From NCBI GenBank assembly GCA_963732635.1, contig CAVTAL010000001.1:1-64000 (forward strand): a stretch of 64,000 nucleotides of DNA, in the 5' to 3' direction. Below, piece after piece: positions 9,181 through 18,329 of the stretch. Positions within the stretch are counted from its first letter, which is position 1; the number at the start of each line of letters is the position of its first letter. The stretch is from JAKFWF01 sp963732635 (lineage in GTDB: Bacteria > Pseudomonadota > Alphaproteobacteria > Rhizobiales > Hyphomicrobiaceae). The notes beneath the pieces are model-generated. The model did no database searches, had not been told where the DNA came from, and saw nothing but the letters and a program-made list of their open reading frames with translations. The translations under genes and the position numbers were made by a program.

Positions 9181-9701
9181 AGTCTCAAGCCTCTTGTCCC
9201 CGGCCCGCAAAGGCCGCTGCCCCGGTGTTTGTGAGCACGCACTGATACTGTTGCTAAGTCGTTGTTAGGAATTTACCGGCCAGAAGTTAACAAACCCTAA
9301 TCTTGACGTTAAAAAGTCTAGACTAGATTTTTGTGACGAATACTGGCGCCGCGAAACGCGCGACACCGAACCGGACACACCACACCTGCCTCCGCGCCAA
9401 CGCCGCGCGTGGTTGTATAGTGATCGAAATGTGATGCTGAATTCGATGCGCCCTGATGCCCCGCAGATAACTTGCGGCCACTCAGATGCGCCTCACTTCG
9501 GCCCCAATCAATTCCCCACCAAACCGCAACCTGCCCCACGAATCAATTAACAGAATTCGCGTCGGCGCCCTAGAGTCTGAGGTGCTTATTTTGATTTGCG
9601 CCAACGGCGGACTCGCACTGATGCCATCCCGCCACAGGGAGAATAATTCTCCTAACCTCTTGGCCTCGGTCAAATAGAAATTATTGTTTTATATCAACGC
9701 G
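9181..9701. promoter_or_regulatory. Upstream region of ctrA with possible CtrA half-sites
   Basis: 521 bp without a gene, holding the ctrA control region. CTAA-N7-TTAG at 9254-9268 is a symmetric near match to the CtrA box TTAA-N7-TTAA. TTAA-N7-TAAT at 9287-9301 is a weaker one. A GAGTC (GANTC) site lies at 9573. AT-rich blocks occur at 9280-9330 and 9640-9690. ctrA is autoregulated in characterised relatives; here that is inference from weak motif matches. Confidence 0.35.
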
Positions 9702-10961
9702 CTAATGCGCACCGAGCGGAATTGAACGCTGTTGCGGACGCCGGTCGCGCCAAAGCCACAGCGCGATCGCGAGGTTGACCACGTTCCAGCCAATGCCATG
9801 CAGGAAGGCGGCTTGATATGAGCCGGTCAGATCGAAGATTACGCCGGTCAGCCAGCCCCCCGCCGCCATGCCGACGATGGTCGCCATGATGACAAGGCCG
9901 ACACGGGTGCCGGCTTCGCTGGCCGGGAATTTCTCGCGGACGATGATGGCGTAGCTTGGCACGATGCCGCCCTGACTGAGCCCGAACAGCGCGGAAACAA
10001 CATAGAGCGACATCAGGCCGTCGAACGGCAGGTAGAGGATCAGCGTCAGGCACTGCATGGCCGAGCCGATAAGCAAGGTGGCGGCACCTCCGAGGCGGTC
10101 GGCGACCCAACCCGAGGCGATCCGGCTCACCACGCCGAAGCCCAGCATCAAAGACAGCATTTCCGCGCCCCGCGCCGGGCCGAAGCCGAGATCGGCGCAA
10201 TAGGCGACGATATGCACCTGTGGCATCGACATTGCCACGCAGCAGGCAAAGCCGGCGACCACCAGCAGGGTCTGCAGCATGGCCTGCGGCGCCGGCGCCG
10301 CCTCGGACGTCGACTGCACTGCGGACACGGCCGGTCCAGGCTCGATCGGCGATGGCCGGCGCAGAAGCAATATCAGCGGTAACATGGTGACGAGGCAGAA
10401 CAGGCCGACGCCGATATGGGTCTGCCGCCAGCCGTAGGCGGCAATGCCGGCCTGCAACACCGGCGGCCAGAACGTGCCGGCAAGATAGTTGCCGCTGGCG
10501 CAGATGGCGACAGCAATGCCGCGCCGGCGCCGAAACCAGTGTGAAATGTCGGCAATCAGCGGGCCAAAAGTGGCTGCGCTACCGGCCAACCCAATCACCA
10601 AACCTTGAACGACGATGAATTCGGCCAAATTGCGAACCTGCGACGACAAGATGAAGCCGAAACTTAGCGCCAAGGTGGCGATCACCAACGGCCGCACAAT
10701 GCCCATTCGATCGGCCAGACGGCCCATCAGGATACCGCCAGCGGCAATGCCCAACATCGTCATCGTGTAGGGCAGCGATGCGCCGCCGCGCTGGACGCCG
10801 AATTCAGCCTGGATCGTCGGCAGCGCCACCACCACCGACCACAGGCCGATGCCGCCAATGGTCGACAGCAGCAGCGACACTAGAAGCCGCCGCCAAGCGT
10901 ATGGCCCGTCGATGTCGTCGCCGGGGAGTGCGCTGTGCGCTCCGCTCATATTCTGCGCCAT
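9702..10961 (-). CDS. Major facilitator superfamily transporter
   Basis: 419 residues with about 12 predicted membrane segments. A motif-A-like loop (GRLADRMGIVRP) follows TM2 and a related one (SGWVADRLGG) occurs in the second half. The first half begins LLVSLLLSTIGGIGLWSVVVALP. The overall look is that of OFA/monocarboxylate-type symporters or anion:proton transporters of the inner membrane. The substrate cannot be deduced. The start at 10961 gives a normal cytosolic tail; ATG at 10949 is an alternative. It stands alone, between the ctrA control region and a divergent CAP-domain gene. Confidence 0.88.
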   Translation of the reverse strand: MAQNMSGAHSALPGDDIDGPYAWRRLLVSLLLSTIGGIGLWSVVVALPTIQAEFGVQRGGASLPYTMTMLGIAAGGILMGRLADRMGIVRPLVIATLALSFGFILSSQVRNLAEFIVVQGLVIGLAGSAATFGPLIADISHWFRRRRGIAVAICASGNYLAGTFWPPVLQAGIAAYGWRQTHIGVGLFCLVTMLPLILLLRRPSPIEPGPAVSAVQSTSEAAPAPQAMLQTLLVVAGFACCVAMSMPQVHIVAYCADLGFGPARGAEMLSLMLGFGVVSRIASGWVADRLGGAATLLIGSAMQCLTLILYLPFDGLMSLYVVSALFGLSQGGIVPSYAIIVREKFPASEAGTRVGLVIMATIVGMAAGGWLTGVIFDLTGSYQAAFLHGIGWNVVNLAIALWLWRDRRPQQRSIPLGAH

Positions 10962-11154
10962 CCGCCCGCGTTTCCTGCCATTGGAATCTCGTTGTCCAAC
11001 TTGCTAGCATGGAAATTGCGAGCCACACCTCACCTTGCGGTGACGGCTGACATGCATGCGGCACTGCCAACACCGACTGGGGTCCGCCCCGCTGCGTTCA
11101 CAATCATAGGGTTGTTGACCTCAATCAGATCGTCATCGGAACCGAACGCCACGC

Positions 11155-11883
11155 ATGGCCGCCCTCACACCCGATATCCAGAAAGTCGAAGTCGTCATCA
11201 TCGAGATGACGAACGCCTTCCGCGCTGAACGAAAGCTCGGCAGCCTCAAGGTCGATGCGAAACTTTCGGTTACCGCGCGCAAATATGCCGAGTTCCTGGC
11301 CGCCTCCGACATGTTCTCGCACACCGCCGACGGCCGTCAGCATGCCGACCGGGCCAAAAGCGCCGGCTATCGATTCTGCCTGCTGACCGAGAACCTCGCC
11401 TACAATTTCGACGAGCGCGGCTTCGAGACCCGCCAACTTGCCGGCAAGGCTGTTGAAGGCTGGAAAAACTCGCCTGGCCACCTCAAGAACCTGGTCGCGC
11501 CGCACGTGACCGAGATCGGCGTTGGCGTCGCCAAGGCGAAAGGCGTTGAGAAATACTACGCGGTGCAGATGTTCGCCCGCCCCGAAGCGCTCCAGTACGC
11601 ATTCAAGATCCAGAATGGCTTGGCCCAGACGGTCACCTACGCATTCACCGGCCGCCAGCACACGATCGCGCCGCGCGAAGTCGTCACGCACTACCCTTGC
11701 CAGCCCGAGACCATCGTATTCGAACGTGCCGGCCCGCCACTGATCGGCCGTGCGCTCAAGGGCAGCTATCAGACCCGCGACGGCGACCTGTTCACGCTCA
11801 AATCCTCCGCCAACGGCGGCGTCATCATCGACGTGACATCAAACGTCACCGAGCCGGTGAAGGCCGGTATGTCGGTTCGGTGA
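11155..11883 (+). CDS. CAP-domain (SCP/PR1-like) protein
   Basis: 242 residues. The first ~140 form a CAP domain: EMTNAFRAERKLGSLKVDAK, ARKYAEFLAASDMFSHTADG, LLTENLAYNF, GWKNSPGHLKNLVAPHVTEI. The conserved H and E of the CAP cavity are present. The remaining ~100 residues are strand-rich and not recognised. Bacterial CAP proteins are usually secreted, but no signal peptide is visible from this start, so either the start lies elsewhere or export is by another route. The gene is preceded by a divergent MFS transporter. Confidence 0.85.
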   Translation: MAALTPDIQKVEVVIIEMTNAFRAERKLGSLKVDAKLSVTARKYAEFLAASDMFSHTADGRQHADRAKSAGYRFCLLTENLAYNFDERGFETRQLAGKAVEGWKNSPGHLKNLVAPHVTEIGVGVAKAKGVEKYYAVQMFARPEALQYAFKIQNGLAQTVTYAFTGRQHTIAPREVVTHYPCQPETIVFERAGPPLIGRALKGSYQTRDGDLFTLKSSANGGVIIDVTSNVTEPVKAGMSVR

Positions 11884-12013
11884 AACCACGCTCAGGGAAT
11901 GGTCTTTGCCGAGCTTGCCGAACGGGCCAACTTGCTGCGAGTGCAGCGATTGACCATCGCGCACCACGTTCTAGAAGGGGCGAAAACACACCATTGTAAG
12001 GGATCGGAAAAAA

Positions 12014-12796
12014 TTGCCGCACCGCGTGTCGATATTTGCCGTTGTGTTCATCGCGCAAGCCGTCGGGCTGGCGCTGAGCGCGAAGGCGCAGCCGACGGCG
12101 CCGCATTATGACCCGAAGCATATTGCGAAGGACATGGGCACTAGCTCGATGACGCTCGACACCTTTCTCGACCGGCTGATGCTGGCCGAGAGCGGCGGTC
12201 GCGACAACGTCGCCAACCCGCGTTCGACCGCCGTTGGGCCATTCCAGTTCGTGGTCGCGACCTTCCTGTCGCTGGCGCGGCGGCATTTCGCGGCTGAGAC
12301 CGCGGCAATGACGCCCGAACAGATCCTGCTGCTGCGCACCAACCGCGCCTTCGCCCGGCAAGCTGCGGCAGCCTACACCCGCGACAACGCCGTCCAACTC
12401 GCCAACGCCGGCGTTGCCGCCACCTGGCCGCATCTCAGGCTCGCGTTCTTCGCTGGCGCCGATGGCGCGATCCGCATCATTGCCGCCAAGCCCGAGACAC
12501 CGGTCGCTGCCCTACTTGGTGCAGCCGCCGCCAACGCCAATCCGTTTCTGGCGCGGATGACGGCGCGCGAACTGATTGAGCGTTCCGCCCGTGACCTGCA
12601 GCAACCGGCTTCGTCCATGGCAGGCCTCGCGGTCGAGCCTGGGCGCAAGTCGAAGCCGAACGCAATCCCGGTGCGATGCGAACTCGGCCTGCCGAGTTGC
12701 CGCCGCTGGCTGGCGCTGGCCGAGCGTCGGCAATTGCGGCAGATCGCGGCGGCGAGGAAGGCGCCGCGCGCACCCAGCGGCAGCAAGGCGTTGTGA
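12014..12796 (+). CDS. Lytic-transglycosylase-like exported protein
   Basis: 260 residues. An N-terminal signal peptide (FAVVFIAQAVGLALSAKA, cleavage likely after SAKA) is followed by an SLT/lysozyme-like segment: the catalytic-type glutamate in DRLMLAESGGRDNVANPRST, then AVGPFQFVVATFLSLA. This fits periplasmic cleavage of peptidoglycan glycan strands. The C-terminal ~70 residues are basic and low in complexity. The start is a TTG at 12014 with AAGGGA ten bases upstream; the GTG at 12026 is an alternative. Its stop codon directly abuts the stop codon of recO on the other strand. Confidence 0.78.
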   Translation: MPHRVSIFAVVFIAQAVGLALSAKAQPTAPHYDPKHIAKDMGTSSMTLDTFLDRLMLAESGGRDNVANPRSTAVGPFQFVVATFLSLARRHFAAETAAMTPEQILLLRTNRAFARQAAAAYTRDNAVQLANAGVAATWPHLRLAFFAGADGAIRIIAAKPETPVAALLGAAAANANPFLARMTARELIERSARDLQQPASSMAGLAVEPGRKSKPNAIPVRCELGLPSCRRWLALAERRQLRQIAAARKAPRAPSGSKAL

Positions 12797-13528
12797 TCAT
12801 CCGCCGCCGTGGCGTCGGATCAGACCTGGCAGCCGCACCCGCACATCCGGCAGCGGCATCTCTCGGGGATGAAACACGCGCGCCTCCAGAAAGTGTCCCG
12901 TCATCGCGAGGCCGGCGATGATGGCATCCCGCGTCACCTCGCTCGGCCGCTCGGCGGTGAGAAACGAGGGCAGCGCAAGCAATCGGTCCTTGTAGGGCTC
13001 GCCAGCCTCCCGGCTGACAGCGCGGCCGGTCTTTGGCGAGACGTACAGCAAGTCGAACTTGGCGCCAGTCGCCGCACACGACTTGAGGTCGAGGCCGAAA
13101 CCCAACTCCTCCAGTAGCGCCAACTCCCAGCGCACGTAGAGCGCCGGCCACACCGTCGCGTCATCGAGGAAACCCAGCACGAACAGCGTGATCTCGTAGA
13201 GGTTTGGGTGCGGGTCGCGCTCGGGCACCAGATGGCCCAGCGCCGCGATCGAACTCAGGCCCGCCAGCGACAACGGCTCCTGCATGGCGTCCGAAGCATA
13301 GCTGCGGCGCAGTTCCAACGTCGCATGACCGAGGTGCTCGGCGAGCCTGCCCTTCCAGGTTGCATCGACGTGATTGCCGATCTGCAGCGAGGGACGCAGC
13401 CGCCGCGAGCGCCCGCCGTGCACCAGCGCGCTGTGCCGACCGTGCTGCCGAGTCAGCAGCTCGACCACGGCCGCTGTTTCGCCATGCGACCTTACCGACA
13501 AGATGATGGCTTCGTCGTTCCACTCCAT
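12797..13528 (-). CDS. recO: DNA repair protein RecO
   Basis: 243 residues. The N-terminal OB fold opens with MEWNDEAIILSVRSHGETAAVVELL and HSALVHGGRSRR; the helical C-terminal half includes LALLEELGFGLDLKSCAATG, which carries a single cysteine where many RecO proteins have a zinc site. RecO loads RecA on SSB-coated DNA together with RecR. The gene closes the conserved lepB-rnc-era-recO set, with one extra small gene between era and recO. Confidence 0.95.
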   Translation of the reverse strand: MEWNDEAIILSVRSHGETAAVVELLTRQHGRHSALVHGGRSRRLRPSLQIGNHVDATWKGRLAEHLGHATLELRRSYASDAMQEPLSLAGLSSIAALGHLVPERDPHPNLYEITLFVLGFLDDATVWPALYVRWELALLEELGFGLDLKSCAATGAKFDLLYVSPKTGRAVSREAGEPYKDRLLALPSFLTAERPSEVTRDAIIAGLAMTGHFLEARVFHPREMPLPDVRVRLPGLIRRHGGG

Positions 13529-13575
13529 GGTGATTAGTATAGCTCAGAGTCGGGTGCTTGGGTCGCGCCTGCCAA

Positions 13576-13950
13576 TCAGATCTTGATCGCCTTGGCCGGC
13601 GGCACCTGGATGACCTTGGGCTCAGGAGCCGGGGCCTTGCCCGGCGCCACTTGCTCGATCACGCAGGGGCGGGCGCGAGCGATGCATATGACCTTGGTGC
13701 CCTCGGTCGGCGTGCAGCTAAGTGTTTTCGAATTCGCGATCCGCCAGCTGGTATGGCTGTCGCCGCCAACAACCTTGGCCACTTGGGTCCAGGCTGCGAT
13801 TGCGCGTTTTTGACCTTCGGCGACACTCGCGGCCAAATGCGGCCCGCTCGACATTTCGGCCTTACATACGCGCACGGCGGCCGAAGCGGCACTTGCACCG
13901 GCGAGCAATGTGATCACCGTCCAAGCGGCCAGCAACTTCGCGTCGCGCAT
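13576..13950 (-). CDS. Small exported protein of unknown function
   Basis: 124 residues. The signal peptide is clear (LLAAWTVITLLAGASAASAA), leaving a mature domain of ~100 residues with four cysteines (VCKAEM, LSCTP, VICIARARPC) that could form two disulphides, then a proline-rich tail (PGKAPAPEPKVIQVPPAKAIKI). AGGG precedes the ATG at a suitable distance. It lies ten bases after era and 47 bases before recO in the same direction, so it is probably co-transcribed. No known family was recognised. Confidence 0.75.
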   Translation of the reverse strand: MRDAKLLAAWTVITLLAGASAASAAVRVCKAEMSSGPHLAASVAEGQKRAIAAWTQVAKVVGGDSHTSWRIANSKTLSCTPTEGTKVICIARARPCVIEQVAPGKAPAPEPKVIQVPPAKAIKI

Positions 13951-13960
13951 GTTGCACCCT

Positions 13961-14878
13961 TCAATCCTTCGGGAATTCCAACCCGATCTCGCGATAGCGC
14001 TCGGGATCGTTGCCCCAGTTCTCGCGAATCTTGACGAAAAGGAACAGGTCGACCTTTTGCTCGATGAGGTGGCTGAGTTCCTTGCGCGCCTCCATCGAGA
14101 TCTGCTTGATGGTGGCGCCGGCCTTGCCGAGCACGATCTTGCGCTGGCTTTCGCGCTCGACGAATATCGTCTGCTCGACGCGCACGCCGCCATTGCGCAA
14201 CTTCTTCCACGACAGGGTCTCGACGGTGATCGCATAGGGCAACTCGTCGTGCAGGCGGTGAAAGATTTTCTCGCGGGTGATCTCGGCCGCCAGCATCCGC
14301 ACCGGCAGATCGGAAATCTCGTCCGCAGGATAGTGCCAGGGGCCGGCCGGCACGTTGTCGGCAAGGAACTTCTTGAGATCGTCGACGCCGTCGCCGCCGA
14401 GGGCGGCAATCATGAAGATTTTGTCGAAGCCCTGCTTCTTGGTGATCAACTGCGTCAACGCCAACAGCTGTTCCTTGTCCTCCAGCCGGTCGATCTTGTT
14501 GAGAATCAACAGCCGTTTGCCGCGCGCTTGGCCCAGTCGTTCGAGAATTCGCTCGACGTCTTCGTCGAGGCCGCGCGCCGCGTCGACCACGAGGGCAACG
14601 ATGTCGCCTTCGCCGGCGCCGGTCCAGGCGGCTTTGACCATGGCGCGATCGAGCCGGCGCTTGGGCTCGAAGATGCCCGGCGTATCGATGAATACGAGTT
14701 GGCTTTGGTCGTGAATGGCGATGCCGCGGATCTGCATCCGCGTCGTCTGCACCTTGTGACTGACGATCGAGACCTTGGCGCCGACGATGCGGTTTACCAG
14801 GGTCGATTTGCCGGCATTGGGCGCGCCGATCACGGCGATGAAGCCGCAGCGCTGCGTCGAGTCCGGCTGATCAGTCAT
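13961..14878 (-). CDS. era: GTPase Era
   Basis: 305 residues. The G-motifs are all present: G1 GAPNAGKST, G3 DTPG (FIDTPGIFEPKRRL), G4 NKID. The C-terminal KH RNA-binding domain (ITREKIFHRLHDELPYAITVET; VLGKAGATIKQISMEARKEL) contacts the 3' end of 16S rRNA during small-subunit assembly. It starts five bases after the rnc stop, as expected for an operon. Confidence 0.97.
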   Translation of the reverse strand: MTDQPDSTQRCGFIAVIGAPNAGKSTLVNRIVGAKVSIVSHKVQTTRMQIRGIAIHDQSQLVFIDTPGIFEPKRRLDRAMVKAAWTGAGEGDIVALVVDAARGLDEDVERILERLGQARGKRLLILNKIDRLEDKEQLLALTQLITKKQGFDKIFMIAALGGDGVDDLKKFLADNVPAGPWHYPADEISDLPVRMLAAEITREKIFHRLHDELPYAITVETLSWKKLRNGGVRVEQTIFVERESQRKIVLGKAGATIKQISMEARKELSHLIEQKVDLFLFVKIRENWGNDPERYREIGLEFPKD

Positions 14879-14883
14879 ACTGG

Positions 14884-15636
14884 TTAGTCATGATGGGTGT
14901 GTGTCCATACCTTGTGGCTCGTCAGAAAAGAAGTGGCCGCCGCCTGCTCCGCCGCCCGCTTTGAAGTACCTTCGCCATCGGCGGGATCAAAGCCAGCAAC
15001 TTTTACTTGCGAGATGAATTTCGGCGCGTGGTCAGGGCCCTTGCGCGCCTTCTCCTTGTATTCCGGTAGCGGCAGACCCTTGCCCTGGGCCCATTCCTGC
15101 AGCGCCGATTTGGGATCTACCGCGACATGCGGCAGCCCTTCCAACAGCGGGCCCCACAACTTGCGCACGATGTCACGCGCGGTATTGAATCCGGCTTCCA
15201 GGAACACCGCGCCCAGCACCGCTTCCATGGCATCGGCCAGGATCGTTTCCTTGCCACGGCCGCCGTGGACGGCTTCGCTATCACTTAGCACCAATTGCGC
15301 GCCAAGACCAATCTGGCCACCAATCAGCGCGCAAGTACCACCGCGCACCAACCGGTTGAAGCGCCTGGCGAGATCGCCTTCAGACGCTTCTGGATAAACT
15401 TGGCTGACCATTTCGGCGACCGCGAGACCGAGCACGCGATCACCGAGAAATTCAAGTCGCTCATAGTCGGATCGCGGCTGGGCGGCCGCGCGCGCGCTCG
15501 AATGCGTCAATGAATTGGTCAGCAGCGACCGATCCTTGAATACATAGCCGATCGCCTTCTCGACACCGGTCGCCTTCTTGGAGCGCAGGAACATGAGACT
15601 ATCGGACGCGATTGAAGAATCTCGACCAGCGGACAT
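14884..15636 (-). CDS. rnc: Ribonuclease III
   Basis: Up to 250 residues. The catalytic signature ERLEFLGDRVLGL and the second acidic cluster (ILADAMEAVLGAVFLEAGF) are intact, followed by a C-terminal double-stranded-RNA-binding domain (DPKSALQEWAQGKG...TSKRAAEQAAATSFL). It processes rRNA precursors and structured RNAs. The start at 15636 overlaps the end of lepB by 38 bases; an ATG at 15594 would avoid the overlap and remove 14 unconserved residues. Confidence 0.95.
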   Translation of the reverse strand: MSAGRDSSIASDSLMFLRSKKATGVEKAIGYVFKDRSLLTNSLTHSSARAAAQPRSDYERLEFLGDRVLGLAVAEMVSQVYPEASEGDLARRFNRLVRGGTCALIGGQIGLGAQLVLSDSEAVHGGRGKETILADAMEAVLGAVFLEAGFNTARDIVRKLWGPLLEGLPHVAVDPKSALQEWAQGKGLPLPEYKEKARKGPDHAPKFISQVKVAGFDPADGEGTSKRAAEQAAATSFLTSHKVWTHTHHD

Positions 15637-16396
15637 CGAGCGGCCAGGTCCACGGGGTCAACAGGCGGAATGCCTTGGGCTCGTCGAAGGCACCCGAGAA
15701 GAAGATGATTTCGGCGCGGCCGACGAGGTTCTCAAACGGCACATAACCGACGCCGTCGCGGATGCGACTGTCGGAGGAGTTATCGCGGTTGTCGCCCATC
15801 ATGAAGTAATGGCCGAGCGGCACTTCGTAGACCCCGGTGTCGTCGGTCGGGCCATCCTTGTCCGAATCGAGCACGCGATACTTCACACCCTCTGGCAGGG
15901 TCTCCTCGAACACCGCGATATCCTTTACAAGCTGGCCATTCTCATAAGTATCGAACGAGCCAACCCGCGTTTTCGGCACCGCTTTGCCATTGATGTAAAG
16001 CACGCCCTTCAGCATCTGGATCTTGTCACCGGGCAGGCCGATCAAGCGCTTGATGTAGTCAGTCGAATTGTCGCGCGGAAACTTGAAAACGACCACGTCG
16101 CCACGCTTGGGCTGGCTGGCGAAAATGCGCCCATCAAACATGCTGGACGACAGGAAAGTGCCGCCATAGGGCAACGAGTAGCGGCTATAGCCATAGGACA
16201 GCTTCGAAACGAACAGGTAATCGCCGACCAGCAGCGTGTCTTTCATCGACCCGGATGGGATGTTGAACGGCTGGTAGAAAAAGATCCGCACGAAAATCGC
16301 CAGCGCCAGCGCCTGGACGACGATTTTCGCCGACTCGCGCCAGCCGCCTTCCTGCTCTTGTTGCGTTTCCATCTTGGATCCGGTTTCGATGCTCAT
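15599..16396 (-). CDS. lepB: Signal peptidase I
   Basis: 265 residues. One N-terminal membrane helix (ALALAIFVRIFFYQPFNI) runs into the catalytic motif IPSGSMKDTL, with serine 50 as nucleophile and lysine 116 in DYIKRLIGLPGD as general base. Box E, GDNRDNSSDSR, is present. It removes signal peptides from exported proteins at the inner membrane. The ATG at 16396 has AAGGAG nine bases upstream; a GTG two codons earlier is too close to that site. Confidence 0.96.
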   Translation of the reverse strand: MSIETGSKMETQQEQEGGWRESAKIVVQALALAIFVRIFFYQPFNIPSGSMKDTLLVGDYLFVSKLSYGYSRYSLPYGGTFLSSSMFDGRIFASQPKRGDVVVFKFPRDNSTDYIKRLIGLPGDKIQMLKGVLYINGKAVPKTRVGSFDTYENGQLVKDIAVFEETLPEGVKYRVLDSDKDGPTDDTGVYEVPLGHYFMMGDNRDNSSDSRIRDGVGYVPFENLVGRAEIIFFSGAFDEPKAFRLLTPWTWPLDVRWSRFFNRVR

Positions 16397-16601
16397 GGGC
16401 ACTGTCTCCTTGGCGCCCGGCGGGCACGGCCGAAGCCCCCTTCGCGGCCCGCCAGCCTATAACTGTTTCGGGATCAAGGCGCAAAGGCGTATTCGCGTGC
16501 CGCGCACGGCAACGCGATTTGCACTTTTCACGACTTCCATGGCCCATGCTGCCGTTTGGGTACGTGTGCTCAATTGGACACACCCCATCGACCACCAAAC
16601 G

Positions 16602-17291
16602 TCAGTCGACGAACTTGACACTTTTCGATTTGAGCAGCGCGGCCATCGTGTCGAAGTGCGTGATGCCGGTGGCGATCTTTGCCTGCGCGGCAGCCTCGGC
16701 GACGCGGATCTGGTCGAGACGCGCCAGCACCTGGTCGAGCATGCCAGCGGGAATAATGACCACACCGTCGCGGTCGCCGACCACGACATCGCCCGACGAC
16801 ACCGCCACACCGCCAGCCACCACCGGCACGCCGACCCGGCCGGGCCCGCTCTTGACGCATGAGTTCGGAGTGATGCCGCGCGCGAACAACGGCAAGCCGA
16901 TGCCGAGCACGCCTTCGAGATCGCGCGCCATGCCGTCGATCACGATTGCCGTCATGCCGGCGTTGCGAGCGAGCCAGCAGACGTTGTCGCCGACCACCGC
17001 GGTATCTGGAAAGGCATCCGCCGCCACGATTACGCAATCGCCGGGTTGGCCGAGTGCCACGGCGGCCAGGATGGCGAGGTTATCGGATGGTCCGGTTTCG
17101 GCGGTGATGGCGACGCCGACGAACTGCGCCCGCGCCGGATCGACCGGCTTGATGGCGGCGGCCATTGCGCCGCGCCCGTCCATGGCGTCGACGATGTGAC
17201 CGGTCTGAGCGCCAACGAGTTTGTCGAGCTTGTCGCGTGAGGGGCGCGTCCAACTCTTCTTGACGACCAACAGCGGCGGATCTTCCAGCAT
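16602..17291 (-). CDS. RraA-family protein (aldolase/decarboxylase-like)
   Basis: 229 residues with RraA-fold landmarks: GHIVDAMDGRGAM, GPSDNLAILAAVALGQPGDC, DGMARDLEGVLGIGLPLFARG and GDVVVGDRDGVVIIP. The family includes the RNase E inhibitor RraA and metal-dependent 4-hydroxy-4-methyl-2-oxoglutarate or oxaloacetate aldolases/decarboxylases. The conserved G-x20-R-D-type segment (DGMARD) fits an enzyme. GGAG lies eight bases before the ATG at 17291. It is divergent from the TauE/SafE exporter, and the DapA-like aldolase nearby suggests a small-acid catabolic theme. Confidence 0.82.
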   Translation of the reverse strand: MLEDPPLLVVKKSWTRPSRDKLDKLVGAQTGHIVDAMDGRGAMAAAIKPVDPARAQFVGVAITAETGPSDNLAILAAVALGQPGDCVIVAADAFPDTAVVGDNVCWLARNAGMTAIVIDGMARDLEGVLGIGLPLFARGITPNSCVKSGPGRVGVPVVAGGVAVSSGDVVVGDRDGVVIIPAGMLDQVLARLDQIRVAEAAAQAKIATGITHFDTMAALLKSKSVKFVD

Positions 17292-17380
17292 GACACGTTC
17301 TCCGTTAGGCGTTACGACCAGAAGTGACAGCAGACCACGTGCCGACGTCAACCGGCAACGTCGCTCGTTCGAAGGCCGCC

Positions 17381-18316
17381 ATGCAGATCTACCTCCCTGT
17401 CGCCGAAATGACGATCAATGCCGGGTTACTGCTCGCCATGGGCCTCGCGGTCGGCGTGCTATCGGGCCTGTTCGGCATCGGCGGCGGGTTTATTGTGACA
17501 CCGCTGCTGATCTTCCTAGGCGTACCGGCGCCGATCGCCGTCGGCACCGGTGCGGCCCAGGTGGCGGCATCGTCGGTGTCCGGAGCGGTCAGCCATTGGA
17601 CGCGGCGCACCATCGATTTCAAGATGGCCTGGGTGCTGCTGTTCGGCGGCGTCTTCGGCTCGACCTTCGGCGTGGCGATGCAGCGCTGGCTGAAGGCCAT
17701 CGGCCAACTCGAACTGTTTATCGCCTCGATCTATGTCGTGCTGCTCGGCACTATCGGCACGCTGATGCTGATCGAAAGCATAGAAGCGCTGCGCCGCAGC
17801 AAGGCCGCCAAGGCCGCCGGCACAATGACGTCGCGCGGCAGCAGTCATCACAACTGGATCCAGAAGATGCCGCTGAAGATGCGGTTTCCGACATCCAAGT
17901 TGTACATCAGCGCCATTCCACCGATCGCCCTCGGCGCGTTCGTCGGCTGGCTGACCGCGATCATGGGCGTCGGCGGCGGCTTCTTGATGGTACCGGCGCT
18001 GATCTACCTGCTGCGCATGCCGACCCGCATCGTCATCGGCACCAGCGTGTTCCAGATCGTGTTCGTCACCGCCTACACCACGGCCATGCAGGCTTGGCAG
18101 AATTATTCGGTCGATCTGCTGCTTGGCGTTCCGCTGATGATCGGTGGCGTCATCGGCGCCCAATATGGCGTTCGGCTCGGCCAAAAAATGCAGGCCGAGC
18201 AGCTCCGGATATTCCTGGCGCTGCTCGTCCTGGGTGTCGCATTGCGCATTACGGTCGATCTCGCAATTCCGCCGAAGGAAGTGTACTCGATCGAGACCGT
18301 GATCAAGCGCCAGTAA
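17381..18316 (+). CDS. TauE/SafE-family sulfite/anion exporter
   Basis: 311 residues and seven to nine likely membrane helices. The two halves each open with the family's glycine-rich motif: LSGLFGIGGGFIVTPLLIFLG and LTAIMGVGGGFLMVPALIYL. The family exports or imports sulfite, sulfoacetate or related organosulfonates across the inner membrane. The ATG at 17381 is chosen because upstream in-frame codons add only polar, non-conserved residues. A convergent DapA-like gene ends 13 bp away. Confidence 0.88.
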   Translation: MQIYLPVAEMTINAGLLLAMGLAVGVLSGLFGIGGGFIVTPLLIFLGVPAPIAVGTGAAQVAASSVSGAVSHWTRRTIDFKMAWVLLFGGVFGSTFGVAMQRWLKAIGQLELFIASIYVVLLGTIGTLMLIESIEALRRSKAAKAAGTMTSRGSSHHNWIQKMPLKMRFPTSKLYISAIPPIALGAFVGWLTAIMGVGGGFLMVPALIYLLRMPTRIVIGTSVFQIVFVTAYTTAMQAWQNYSVDLLLGVPLMIGGVIGAQYGVRLGQKMQAEQLRIFLALLVLGVALRITVDLAIPPKEVYSIETVIKRQ

Positions 18317-18329
18317 CGCTCGCGGCCGC

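Noticed and set aside
13910..14887. Plus-strand 325-codon frame opposite era
   Set aside because: Antisense shadow of era, whose GTPase motifs are complete on the other strand.
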